NCBI GenBank assembly: GCA_025667525.1
Contig: CM046876.1
Coordinates: 483,496,557 to 483,560,556, forward strand
Length of the DNA: 64,000 bases
From: Glebionis coronaria
Lineage: Eukaryota; Streptophyta; Magnoliopsida; Asterales; Asteraceae
Reading direction: 5' to 3'
How positions within the stretch are numbered: the stretch's first letter is position 1; every line of letters starts with the position of its first letter. The translations under genes and the position numbers were made by a program. The notes beneath the pieces were generated by a model that had not been told where the DNA came from, searched no databases, and saw only the letters and a list, made by a program, of their open reading frames with translations. Below, in pieces: positions 45,449 through 57,833 of the stretch.

Positions 45449-48057
45449 TGTCACACCCCACCAGGGCAGAATATGGGGCGCGACGTATGAATATCATCAC
45501 AACATGGCGTGTCTATAGAGATAACTATATGAAATAAGAAATGTCATATAAATGGTGACACGAAGGTCATGACAATATCTCAACAAATGCAAGGGGTCTA
45601 GGTAAGTAGGTAACAGTCCTACCTCTTACCCGAGACAAACAAGTAACATAACCAAAACAAACATATGTGTGCCACAATATCACTTATTAAAAGAACAAAT
45701 AAAAACTAAGAAGGAAACAGGGATATCCTTCTATATGCATTCCTATGTTCTCCGAATCCTAGCCACTTAAGCTCTCACATCTACCCAAAGCATCACCTGA
45801 AAAAGACACTAAAACACGTCAACATAAAGTTGGTGATCATAGGTTTAGACTCCAACGCTTAATCAGTTACAAGCTGTGAATAACAACCATCAACAAAAGA
45901 ACATATGGACAATGTGTTACAAATATGCATTAACAACTATCAATCAAGATTAATCATACCAAACCAATCCAAGGCTCCTACCTTGCCAAACAACATCATG
46001 GTACCATAGATGATCACACTATGTACCTATCCCAAGGCCACTACCTTGTCAAACTACAAGCCACTACCTTGTCAAACCACAAGGCCACTACCTTGTCAAA
46101 CCACAATAACTGAGACGGCACGTGTCCCCCGATCCAAATCATACACAATCAAGAATCACATAGCAGTTAATCACATAATGTACACACAAGTCCATCTCAA
46201 ACCACAAACACATTCACAGCATCAATTTAGAAAATCACTCAACACAGTGTCTCTTCCATCCCATCTGGAAGTCAAAATCAATATTAAACATGGGAATATG
46301 AAACTCACCTGATAGCTTCATCACAAGTCCTCGCACTAGCAACAAGCTAACAAACCAAAAACACGAAATCAATACACGAACCAATCACTAAGATGGCTCA
46401 TCAACCTATGATGGACATCTAGTCTATTCCCGAATAATTACCTCATTGTTAAGCTCTAATCACCCCATTACCCTTCCTTAACAAGTCCCTAACTTGGTTA
46501 AGTTTAATAGCTATCCCGTTCATAATTTTACACAAAACAGTCCTAGTTTTAGGTCTCAAAACTTTAAGTCAAACGTCCACTTAAATATACCCATGGTTTC
46601 TTTAAAAGGAATATTCACACTTTTATACATGTTAGCTAAAACCTCCCACTTGCCCTAACCTTAAAGCTACTGTTAAGGCCCAGATATATGTGTATATATT
46701 GCTAACTATCCAGAATTTACTGATTTTAAACGTATGAAAAGTTTGTTACCATTAGAGGGTCTTACCCTAAACCACAATCTTAGCCCAAGTGCAGATACTT
46801 ACTACAATATATAAACCATCTCTCATGTTCATTAGAAGATCCCAATGCAACCCTAAGTACCCCAAACAACCCAAAACTTAAAAAGAAAACAGGCTGAATT
46901 CAAAACTATTTTGACCTCCGACTGTTGTAACCTGTTTTTGACCCACTTCCCGACCTCCAATCTAGTTCTAGTTTCTTGCATTGGAAAGCCACTTCAAATA
47001 ACTTTTCAGGGATATGTGGATCGTAAAATAAGAGTTTGTATAACTCCCAATATGACCAAAACAATTGACTCAAAATTCTGCCCAGTTTTTAAAAACGGGT
47101 TTAACAAAATCAACCACCTTAATTAACCCTAATCCCTCTAATTACAAGCCCTAATTTATGTAATCATTATAACACCATTAATATAACATTAATTTACTGT
47201 TCTTAAATTAAACCCTAACCTAGATCCATCATAAGATGATTATAAAAACATAAAAACAATTAAATTAAAAAGGGATTAAAGACTTTACCTTTGATTTATG
47301 AAAACCCCCAAAATTATGAAGAACCCTAAAAACCTTCTATGTAACCCACGAATTTTTTAATATCTCTAGGGAATAATAATGAATTTGATTGTTATTAAAA
47401 CAATATACAGGGTGTACATAAAATCCTAGTCCAAGAATAAGCCCACTTTCCTTTTTCTCCTCTTTTTCCTTTTTTTTTTCTTTTCCAAACCGACCTAACC
47501 CCCTTAAATTCGTTTTTTTCTTTATTTTTTTTTCTTTTTATTGTTAATTAATATCTTATTAATATTACCTTAATTTATTTCAGCTCCTAAAACTCCCAAA
47601 ACCTCAAAACCGTAAAACTAGTCAAATTTACGCGTTTTACCGTAAAAGTCGTAAAATATACACTTTTAAAAAAAATCCCAAATTTTGAAATAAACTTTAT
47701 AACTAAGTCCTAAATGACTTAAAACCATCCCGAAAAATATTCATATGACTAATTACCTCATCCGAGCCCTCTAAAAGCTAAACCGTAAATCCCAAAAAAA
47801 TACTATTACTCTAGTACTTATACGTATACGTAAACACCAAAATATCACCATTTCATTTCATAGTCACTAATTGTGAGCTCATGAACATGAAATAACCGTT
47901 CCTTGATTTACTTATGAGTACTTCTATACTCATAAATGATAACCACACCAACCTCGTTCACACAAAATAAACACGTAAACACACAATTCAAGTAAGCACA
48001 CATAAAATAACCTAAAAGTAAGACCAAGTGACAAATTCAAAACCTAGGGTTTTCACA
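45449..48057 (-). repeat. Element E 5' LTR
   Basis: It is 2,609 bp, the partner of 40710-43319. Its 24-bp tandem repeat is at 46033-46105. Confidence 0.9.
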
Positions 48058-48062
48058 ATCAG
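48058..48062. repeat. Target-site duplication of element E, right copy (ATCAG)
   Basis: It matches 40705-40709. Confidence 0.9.
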
Positions 48063-49016
48063 TGTATGAATGAGTACCGCCGCAGATCTCACAAGAAATT
48101 GCTACAACTTTAACTTGTTGTTGTTGATTTGTAGCCAAAAGTTGCATATTATTGCTCATTTCGACCATTGCGCGGGTCAATTCGGTGATATCAGGGTTTG
48201 AAGAAGTAGAAGAAACATTGACTCTCGGGTTTGATCTTGAGGATGCGGATGAATCCCAATTTTTGTGATGAGTAGTCATGTTCTCGATAAGTTCTCTGCA
48301 CTCCTCAGGTCTTCTTTTCATAAATGTGCCACCGGCGGCTGCATTAATCGTATCACGATCACGAAAAGTTAAACCGTTGTAGAAGTATCAATTAAGGTAA
48401 CGGGGAGCATGTTATGGTTTGGACATCGATCAATCAAAACATTATATCGTTCCCAAGCATCAAAAAGTGATTCATCGGGTTCTTGAGTAAATCGACTAAT
48501 TTGATTCAGAAGGCTCGTGAGCATGGATGGTGGAAAGTAGCGCGACAAAAAGCGTTGAGTCATCTCATCCCAAGTATAAATTGAATTCTTCGGAAGACGA
48601 TCAAACCATTTTTCAGCATGCTGGGATAAGGTGTGTGGAAATTGGTGAAGGCGAAGAAAATCCATAGTAACACCGGACAACTTCATGCTTTGAGTAACGG
48701 TAATGAACTTGTCGAGGTGTTTGTTGGCATCATCATCTGGTAATCTGCGAAATGGACAAGTGTTTTGAACTTGTTGGATCATGTGATGCTTCAACGAAAA
48801 CTCCGAAGCTGTAATTTGCATCGGCGCAATTGGTCCTCCTCGTCCATTCATCGTAGGTTGACACAGCTCCTCCATCGTTCGAATGTCGGGTGGGGGAACA
48901 TTGTTGTTGTTATTCATGTTGGGGTGGGGTGGATTATTATTGTTGTTGTGTACACTAGCCATATCTAAATCTTCACGAGTCTCGGGCTCTGAATAAGTTG
49001 AAGATCTAGTACGCAT
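48063..49016 (-). pseudogene. Element D gag, 5' part, one frameshift, split by element E
   Basis: The minus-strand ATG at 49014-49016 opens a Gag with an asparagine/proline-rich N-terminus and a capsid region (W-F-x-R-L, FLSRYFPPS, ESLFDAWERY). A one-base loss near 48390, before the expected FYNGL block, shifts the frame. The second part (48063-48321) continues to CEICGGTHSYTD, a zinc-knuckle-like pattern whose last cysteine lies across element E at about 40700. Without E and the lost base the frame would run into 38461-40704. Confidence 0.85.
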
Positions 49017-49292
49017 ACACCTGCAAAAGAAAAAGAAAAAGATACCAAATAAATAGAGAATATATATACACTTAGAAAAATAAAATCTTTTTGGTGGAAA
49101 ACTTTTGAAAAAGAGATGCTTTTTATACGTTTTTTAATGTTTTTGTATTTTTGAAAATTTTTTATTTTTATGGATTTTTTGAAAAATTTTAAGCAAGAAA
49201 AATAACGTTCACGAGTGAACGGATCCCAAAATTCAACGCATCTCTCACAGAAAACCGTTAATCTTCACGAAAAGAGCTGGCAGCGGCGCCAT
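49017..49292 (-). other. Element D leader and primer-binding site
   Basis: Minus-strand TGGCGCCGCTGCC begins at 49291, one base after the LTR end TTATTAA. The short leader is T-rich on the plus strand and has no ORF. Confidence 0.75.
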
Positions 49293-51229
49293 TTAATAAC
49301 TGGGTTTTATTCAGTTAGAAAAGTTCGTTGAATTGGTCTATTCGAATTGATTACTGGTTAACGTGCGACTCAGTCGTCTTTTGGTGAAAACAAATAGATT
49401 AGTCGTTGCAGTACTTTAAATTGCAACACTTTAAAGTAAATGACGGTAATTAAAACTAAAACTAATTAAAAAGTAAATGGTGCAATATTTAAACTTTTAA
49501 AAGTAAATTAATTAAAATACGAGTAATTAAAGCTTGACGAAAAATTAATTTGACAATGTAATAAAAATGTAAACTTGAAATTTAAAATAAAGAAAAACGA
49601 TGAAAATAACACTAAAGTAAAATGGCGGAAAAATAAACTTTAAAAATGAAACTAAAAATTACTAGAAAAACACTTGGTGAAAACAAAGATTTCGGGAAGC
49701 GTGCAAAACTTAAAACTTTGTAAAAATAAACTAAGGCAAAATAATAACACAACACCCAATCCATCGGAATCCCATCGGAATGCTGTCACAACAAAGCCAT
49801 CAGAATAATCCGTCAGAACAGGATCGGAATGATGCTGTCGGAATGCAAGAAAAAGACAACTATCGGAATACTTGAAATCAAAATCTATCGGAATGTATTA
49901 AGACAAAACTATCGGAATATAGTAGAATCAATTCTATCGGAATGTAATAAAAACTAAAGCATCGGAATGTCTAAAAATCAAATCCATCGGAATAATGCAT
50001 CGAATTTTTGGCTACCAAAAATTTGGCAGCACTTCGTCACAATAAAACCTTAAGACCCGCCGCAATATACGATCGCAATGAGTGATCGCAATCACGATCG
50101 GAATAAGGGGGAAAAACTGTCGGAATCTCAATTCCCTAATCTAATTGTCACGATCGGAATAAGTGAAGCTGTCGGAATACCTTAGTTCCCTTTCCGATAG
50201 AGTGAATTTCACAATAAGCAAAACTAAATAAGCTAACTTTAATAAGCACAAATCCAAACTTTATCAAACTGTAATAAGACGAATAAAATAAGCACAAATT
50301 TAAAGACTTTCAAGACACAAAATAACCAAACTTTATAAAATTGACTTTATAAAGATAAAATTTTAAGAAAACTTTAAAACTAAAAAGCTAAATACAAAAT
50401 AAGCCAATAAGTATTTCAAGCTTAAAGCTTAAATCGTATAAAAGCCTAGATAGGAATAAAAAGATAAACTTTTTAATCAAATAAGCAATAAGATCATGCA
50501 AATGAATGCTTAATCCGAATTAATAATCAAAATCAAAAGCAAGAAAAGTAGAATACGATGGATAATAAAAAGCTTGATTAAAGGAAAACAAAGATTCAAC
50601 AACAAAATTAAAAGACTTACATGGAATTAAAGGCAAGAAATTTAAGGTGCAAAACAAGGTAATTAAATTGAGAATTAAGTAAATGACATGAAATTAAAGT
50701 GCATGAAAATGAAAATGGTGGAAGACTAGTTTGTCAAATTAGCCAACACCTCCTAATGTGAAATTAGGAGGGTATTTATAGGAGATTAGGGGAGGTAAGC
50801 ATGTGTTGGAAGCTTCCTTCTTTCTTTCTTTCTTTCTTTCTCGTCTTTTCGTCTTCTAAATTCTTCGACTTTTTCGACTTTGTCTCGGGATTAATTGAAT
50901 TCGTCTTATAATTTCTTCATTTATTAGACTTTAGTTCTTCGACTTCAATAAACTTTCGTCTTTAGACTTTTTCTTTGATAAATATTCAGAATAGGCCTTG
51001 GACTTCCGTTCTTTTTGCACTCTTGATCTTTTGACTTCGTCTTTTGTCTTTTTCTTCGATAAAAGCCCGTGAATGCCCGTGTTTTCTTCCCTTTTCACAT
51101 TTTGATCCTAAATCACAACAAAAACACAAACCACGCATAATTCCAACATTTACGACATAAAATACACGTTTTGGCTTGGTTATTATTATAATTAAGTGGT
51201 AAAAGGATAAGTGTTTTCACACTTATTAA
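49293..51229 (-). repeat. Element D 5' LTR
   Basis: It is 1,937 bp. The phased ATCGGAAT array begins at 49761, exactly the offset expected from 34958. The minus-strand TATAAATA is at 50773-50780. Confidence 0.85.
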
Positions 51230-51571
51230 ATCCCCTACACTTGACCATTGCAATGTCATCATGCAATGCATTAATTACAAAGCAAGTTTTACATTTTTCA
51301 TCATAATCAATCCACGTTGGCCTTTATTAAAGAGACAAAATATTTAAAGGAAGAGAACAAGTAAAAAGATCAAAAACTTACCTTAGGGTTTTGGAATGTC
51401 ATGAATGATTATCATCCTCAAGTTTCACGTTTCCCAAACCAAGCTTAAAAACGAGATCATTGTTATTATAAGTTAGCAAACTAACACAAACTCATGTGGG
51501 CCAATTATTCACTTAGACTCCCTTATTCCTAGGTGTATCTCTTATATTTTATTGTTGTCTTGAATGATCAC
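51230..51571 (-). mobile_element. Extra copy of element D 3' UTR outside its 5' LTR
   Basis: This 342 bp matches 36427-36768 almost base for base, including the PPT and hairpin next to the 3' LTR. In an ordinary insertion, host (element B) sequence should start at 51230. The similarity ends at GATCAC (51566-51571), where element B LTR sequence begins. Confidence 0.85.
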
Positions 51572-54500
51572 CAAGGAGGACTAATGTGTGTGTTTAAATT
51601 GTATGATTTTGGATTAATATTGATGAAAGAAAAAGGGGAAAAGAAAATGACGGATTACGGTGAAAATTACACTAAGACGTAAAAACGTAAAACCGTGAAT
51701 AGTGACAAAATTAAAAATTTGCACTAAAAATTCCCAAAAAATTAACAAAAATTCCTAAAAATAAACTAAGGGTTTCCAAATGATCAAAACTTTTCAAACC
51801 TTTTATTTAATTAATATTTAATTTTTTAATACTAATTAAAGCCCTAAAAATCAAATAAATTAATAAAAAGCCCAATAAAGATTTTTAAATTTGTAAACCT
51901 CAAAAATGACTTAATTAAACTAAAAAATATTTATCCAAAAATTTAAACGTATTAAATCTATTTAAAAACCCTAAAAACATTTTTTAATAATAAAATAATA
52001 ATAAAAAATTCAAAAATTATAAAAATTTCTAAAAACTTACAAACTAGTTTTTTAACCTAATTAAACAGAAAATAAAAGAAAAATTACCTAAATACCCCTA
52101 ATGGGCCTCCAAATGGGCCAAAAATGAAAACAGTCCACCTAATTGGGCTTTTTGGCCTAATAAGCAAAAAGTCAACCAAATAAGCCCAAAAAGCACAATC
52201 TGACCCAAAATTCAATTTTAAACAAAAAACTCTAAAGGCCCAAAAGCTGAAAGTGAGCTTATCACAACTTAATAAACCAACAACTTATTCTTAATGGGCT
52301 AATAAGCCCATTAAGCCATAAGCTAATGCCATAAGCTCTGCTTAAACACACAACCTTCTATTGAGATTATAAACCTTTCTGCAAAAAGAAATTTTGAAAA
52401 AGCTCAAGTAATAAGCCAGAATCTTGAAAAGAACTTTTTCACAAAACGACAAAATAGTCGGGTTAGAGTTCTAGACCACCTCAAGATTTGATTCTTTGTG
52501 AAAAAGCTTCTAAATGGCTTAATTAAGAATAATCAACAAAGAAATTTTCTAAAAGCTAAGTCGAATAAGTTGTAGGAGGCAATAAGCACTCTTAAAAAGC
52601 ATAAAAAGATGGTTTCCTAGTAAAAGCTTAACCAAATGAGCTTGAAACTTCCAATATTGATTATAAGCTGAGAAAAATGACACCTATTACAAAATTAAAG
52701 TTGTTGCACACACCAATAAGATAAACTGAAAATTAAGCCAAATTGAGCTTATTTGACCAAAAGTCAAAGTGTTCCAAACGTTACCAAACTATAAGGTCGT
52801 GTTTCTGAGCTTGTTTTGAGCAATTTTTGTGAAGGATTCAAGGCTGAATCCTATGAATCAAGCTAGCTAGTTAGCTAACTTGACTTGGATTTTTGCAAAT
52901 AAAGGCCAATAAGCCAGTGAGCTTATGAGCTGATGAAATAAGCTGCAAACACTTAGCACACTACAAGTAGGCAACAATGAACAAATATCAAGCAAAAAAC
53001 CACACAACTCTATTCAAGAATAGCATGCATTTTACTGATGTACTTGACCAAAAAGTTGAGATTCAATAAGCAATAACTTTTTCAATAAGCCACCAAAATA
53101 TGAAACCAGATTATGAAGAGATAAACACCACCAGGAACTAGAAACAAACCAAATTTCAGACTCTAATTCAAACTAACAAACAAATAATCCTATCTGATGT
53201 GTTTGACCTTGTTTTAGGTGAAAAAGTGGTTAACATGCAAACTTCTTGTTATCTGTGTTCAACACTTAGCATATACCAAATAACCCTTAAAATGAACAAC
53301 CAATAGCACCAAGAACAAAGGAACCAAAGGCCAAAGTCCTTAAGCCCTAGCAACAGGCAAATCCAAACAACCTTTAAGCCTACTGATTTTAAAGCAATTG
53401 TTGATTTTAACCTTGTAACATGCAATTTTATAACTGATTTAACTTCTTAGGAACCTATGGGAGATATTCAAGCACAAAGAACACAACTTTCAAGCATGAA
53501 ACTCTAAATCACATAGCATTCTCTTTTTAAACAGAAAAATGAAAGATTGAGTATTCAAACCTCCAAGATGTACATCCACACATTAGAATCAAAGAGCTTA
53601 GGTCCTAGCTAAACAAGCACCAGCTTTCCACTGCTAAGAACAAAGAAAAGTCACTGTCCAAGGCTTAGACCTATGGTTAGCACAAGTATAATGGATAAAG
53701 TGACAAAAAGACCAAGTATTTGCAACAATTAGGTTCCCACAAGGCTTGAATCCTCCCTTAAGGCCTCACTACCCCTTAATCAGTCAAGATTAGGAGGTTA
53801 TGATCACCCTTAAGCTCAAATAAGCAAGTTGTTAAACCATAAGTACTTAGCAAAACACTTGACTGATTTTGTTAGGAAAACTATGTAACACACTTCCAAA
53901 TTGTTTAAGCAGTTTAAATGTGACTTATGTCACTTAAATAAACACCTCAATGAACAATCCTTCTCCAAGCCAAACCAATTTATTTATCATACAAAGAACA
54001 ATGGATTTACAGGCTTATGGGAGAACTTTAGACTTGTTCAAGGTTTTGTATAAGTACAAAAACGTGACAACAAAAGCTTATAACAATAACAAGAATAATG
54101 GAACTCAGTTTTCAATCATAACACAATACCACACTTTCATTAATCAGAAAAGGTCTTTACAAGGTTTGACAAAGTAAAACTGATAACAAGAACTAAGCTA
54201 CTCAACTAATGGCCTTATATAGACCTTACAATGATTCTAGAATACTAAGGAAACAATAAAACCCTAGCTACTTAAGTTCCAAGTATGCCCTTGTTAACTT
54301 TTGAATTTGGACGTCTTGTGAAGAGTTCTTGGCGTTTTGCTGATGCTGAGTTGTTATGGAGTGATCTCAGGTGTTCAATGATGTGTAGGGACCAAGAAAA
54401 TGCTTTTGGTCGTTGGATGGAACTTTTGGTTTTGGCTTTATGTTGAAGACGAATGAGGAGTGAGCAGGGGAGCTACGTGTAGCACTCTTGGGTGATGGGG

Positions 54501-55424
54501 GACCAAAGTAAGGTTTGGGTTTTGTTAAACATGTGTTTAATCATAAATCTAGAGATGGTTATGATGTAATTGTCATTAGGCTAAAAATCCCCAATTTGTG
54601 TTCTTGGTTAAGAACACAGGTTTTTGATCTTTGTTTGGGTTTAAGAAAGTGTTAGGCGCCATAACTTTTAAACAGGATTAATAAATATTAATCCGTTTAG
54701 TGGGATGGTGATGTGGAGGTTGGGTGGATGCTGATTGGTGGAGAAAGTGAGTGGGGTGAGGTGGCAACGCGTAATAGGTCTAGGTAAGTTTGTTGTCTTG
54801 GCAGATTATACCCCCAATCTTTGCAATTGTCTTCATTTCAACTTAACAGCTTAAAACTCAAACTCCTTTGTTATCAAAGTTTCATTCTTCACACTTTTGC
54901 CCCAAAACTTTTCTAAAGGTATTTCAAGGACTTGTTATGTCATTTCTTGATATTTAAAAGACCAAACTTGTTCTTTCTTGTATCTTGAAGATCTTCATTG
55001 TATGTTTGACTTTGAGGAGGACCAATATTGACAAGTCTTTATTTTGTAGGGACCAATCTTGCCAATTCTTCAAAGTTGATGGACTCTTTCATAATTTTGA
55101 CAAACTTTAGGGACCAAACTTATAATTATGAGTATACAAAGGTATAAAGTTTCATTTCTTCAATGATGAAAGACCTTTCTTATACATCTTCAATTCTTCA
55201 AGGACTTTTTCTTGGAAAATCACATATTGGGCCTAGTTCATTGTGCAGCTTCATTTCTCGTGTTCGTTTTTGCTTGTTTCTTGTGGTCTTTTGTCTTTTC
55301 ATGATATCCATACCTAAAACACACATGTAACAAACACAAGCACATAATACGGTATTTTATGACATTTTATGCATGTTAACGCCCAAAAAGAACTATGAGA
55401 TCATGTATAAATGCCATCTCATCA
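51572..55424 (-). repeat. Element B 5' LTR, 3' end missing
   Basis: On the minus strand it starts TGATGAG (55424) and aligns with the element C LTR along its length, at clearly lower identity than C's own LTRs share. A minus-strand TATATAAGG is at 54213-54221. AATAAGC (reverse complement of GCTTATT) is frequent at 52159-53090. It breaks off after CCTCCTTGG, leaving out the last 107 bp or so of the LTR. Confidence 0.85.
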
Positions 55425-57277
55425 GAGCTCTAGAGCTTTGAGCATTTTATCATATCTGGGAATAGTTGAAACATTTGATCAACAAGAACTTTGAATAATA
55501 AATTATGATTGTGAATATTCAATCATGGGATCACAGTAACAACATGTATGACTACATTTTTATGAGCATACGAACATACTACACTTCATTAAACATTTAG
55601 TATGACTACATCTTTATGAGCATACAGAATCCACAAACAATCATTTTGGGACTATTAAGTCACCTATAAACACATGAGCATATTCATGCATCATTTTAGT
55701 GTTATGAAAACCTAAAACCATGATCACAATTAATAACATTTATCTAGTTTCACATTACTACAAAATATATATATATACTATATATTTTATACACACTTTA
55801 AGTGTTACTACAATCATAAAAAGCTATTGCAACAATATAATTTTGTAACTAACAAAATTTATAACATTTTATTTAAGTGTCTCATACTCTAAATAAATAA
55901 AACTATACTTTTATTAATTTAAGACTATACTTTCACCAAAAACCCTAAAACCTAACCAAATCGACTTGGACTTGAACCTACACTCACACTACAATACCTA
56001 GACTCCTAATAACTATACCAAATCACTTGACGTTAACCCTAAAACTACCCTAGACACTATATGTTAGCCGAATAACACATAAACCACACTTACACTTACT
56101 TAAAATCTTACAAGTTACATTAGATTATAAATTAAAATATGTACAACACTCCCTCATTAAACCTAACACTATTCTAAGCATATTTGTCCCATTGACCTCT
56201 TGCACCCGTCGGCTACACAAAGCTTGTAAAACCCGCATACTTTTACCATGAATAGTACCCTTAAGATCGTACGTATATGTTTAGAACGTTCCTTTGATAA
56301 CATATTTACGTTTCACGTATAAGTATTACGAGTACTACGTACGTGTTAGAACACGATAAGTTTTTGTTACGTATGAACACACGATAATTATTCAAATAAT
56401 AATTTTAATCACAAGCATGCGATCATGAAGTCATGAACGTAATCTAATCACGAGCAAATATTAATTACGTATATATATTTATATTTATCACGAGCACGAA
56501 TAAATATATTAAGTCACGATCGATAACTAATTAAAACACGTAAAACACGAACACGAGAACACACTATAATATTTAGACTCGAGAAATGTACGGGTTACCC
56601 TTATGTGGGCCCCTACCCACGAAATTAGGAAGAAAAGGGCCAAGCCCATTGTTTTTTTTACTAAACAAGAAAAAGGGGAAAATCTTGTGTCATTTATCAC
56701 AAAATCAAGAAATAACAAAAAACCCTAATTCTCTTCTTCCTCTCCTTTTTGGCCGCCATATTTAGGAACACCAAAGGGGTGTCCGGGTTGATTTTGATCT
56801 TGGATTTTGGGCAAGCATTCATGTGTGTTCATCATTGATTGATCCACGCATTCGGTATAACCTTTTTAACTCTTTTCTTTTATGTTTTGATTTATGAGTC
56901 ACATAAAATCTTAATGTTTTTAAAAACTAATTAAAAACATTTATTAAAACATGTCTATGATTATGGGGTGAATCAAAACAAGGGTTTTTAGGGGTGTTTG
57001 TTCTAGCCGTCGCCTAAACCGAACCCCCAAGGGGGTCTCGACTTGGCTTATGAACCACCACCGAGACCTCATGGTCTCGGTATGGTGGTGTGGGTCCCAC
57101 AGCAGCAGCAAACAAGGGGTAACCCCGACTTGGTTCGGGGTATGGTGTTGATTACGGGTCCGGTTCATGGTTTCTAGTCACGATCCAGTTCATTGATTAT
57201 GTGAAGGTTATGATTTTAATAGTTATGTGGTAATAATTAAATTAATAAAACATGACATAATTAATTTAATTAACATG

Positions 57278-57324
57278 ACTTAGGTTAAAAATTTAATTAT
57301 TAGATCATAAATTTTAACCTAAGT
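57278..57324. repeat. Inverted repeat with 17-bp arms
   Basis: ACTTAGGTTAAAAATTTA and TAAATTTTAACCTAAGT pair with one bulged A around a short AT-rich loop. It lies among further ACATGACTTAG copies (for example 57392) and could be a MITE remnant. Confidence 0.55.
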
Positions 57325-57609
57325 ATTTATATTTCACTAGACTTTATAATTAATTAATTATTAAAAACTATGACTATAATTAATTAATTAACATGACTTA
57401 GATTATATTATTAATAATTAATAATACATGTTTTAGCCTAAGTATTTTACTTTATTTAATTAAAATCATGATATATTTAATTAAATACTTTTAACCTATA
57501 GTTTATTTAATTTACATGTAATAATTAATAAACTATACTTTATAACTACATGACTTAGAATAATAATCAGAAAACACTTAAGCTTATAAAACTAGCTTAT
57601 TTAACCAGC

Positions 57610-57740
57610 TTATATCTAATTATGGAAACTTTCTATTTTTAGAAACTTATTTAATTAAGGCAGCTAATCTATTTATGGAAACTTTCTATTTTTAGAAACT
57701 TATCTATTTTAAGCAGTAATTCTATTTTTGGAAACTTTCT
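57610..57740. repeat. 53-bp tandem repeat (about 2.4 copies)
   Basis: GGAAACTTTCTATTTTTAGA recurs with a 53-bp offset (57624, 57677), and a partial third copy starts at 57730. Confidence 0.75.
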
Positions 57741-57833
57741 GTAATACCCGTGAACGTGCCGTATGATGCTAAGTTATTGTCTCAAGAGTTGTTCAGTATG
57801 AGCATCTCTCCTAAGTTGCGACTCACTTGAGGA

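Larger units (their letters stand above)
40710..48057 (-). mobile_element. Element E: non-coding LTR retrotransposon (LARD-like)
   Basis: This 7,348-bp element has 2.61-kb LTRs (40710-43319 and 45449-48057), ATCAG target duplication, a minus-strand initiator-Met primer site and a PPT. The 2.1-kb internal part codes for nothing recognisable. LTR ends of the TGTGACAACCC type and the Met primer suggest a derivative of a Tekay-like chromovirus, which would supply proteins in trans; that link is inferred. It lies in the zinc-knuckle codons of element D gag. Confidence 0.9.
34490..51229 (-). mobile_element. Element D: Athila-related Gypsy element with gag-protease only
   Basis: The minus-strand element has 1,937-bp LTRs (49293-51229 as 5', 34490-36426 as 3'), a primer site TGGCGCCGCTGCC, gag, protease, an acidic C-terminal extension and a long 3' UTR. 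Without the nested element E it is about 9.4 kb. There is no RT, RNase H or integrase, so it must be mobilised in trans; its 3' UTR and primer site resemble those of element C. No target duplication is seen: outside the right LTR lies a further 342 bp of D-type 3' UTR instead of element B. Confidence 0.85.
55425..57833. other. AT-rich unassigned region between elements B and F
   Basis: I see no coding sequence. A 25-bp segment beginning TATGACTAC is repeated at 55547 and 55601. There is an ATATAT run at about 55766-55790, a hairpin at 57278-57324 and a 53-bp tandem repeat at 57610-57740. The stretch at 56580-56900, with AAACCCTAATTCTC and GGCCGCCA, looks like an LTR or gene leader but has no partner in the window. 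Confidence 0.5.

Noticed and set aside
46911..47126. Small ORFs in element E LTRs and internal region (also 43590-43805, 46010-46312)
   Set aside because: They are short, in LTR or AT-rich non-coding sequence, not preserved in frame between the two LTRs, and without motifs.
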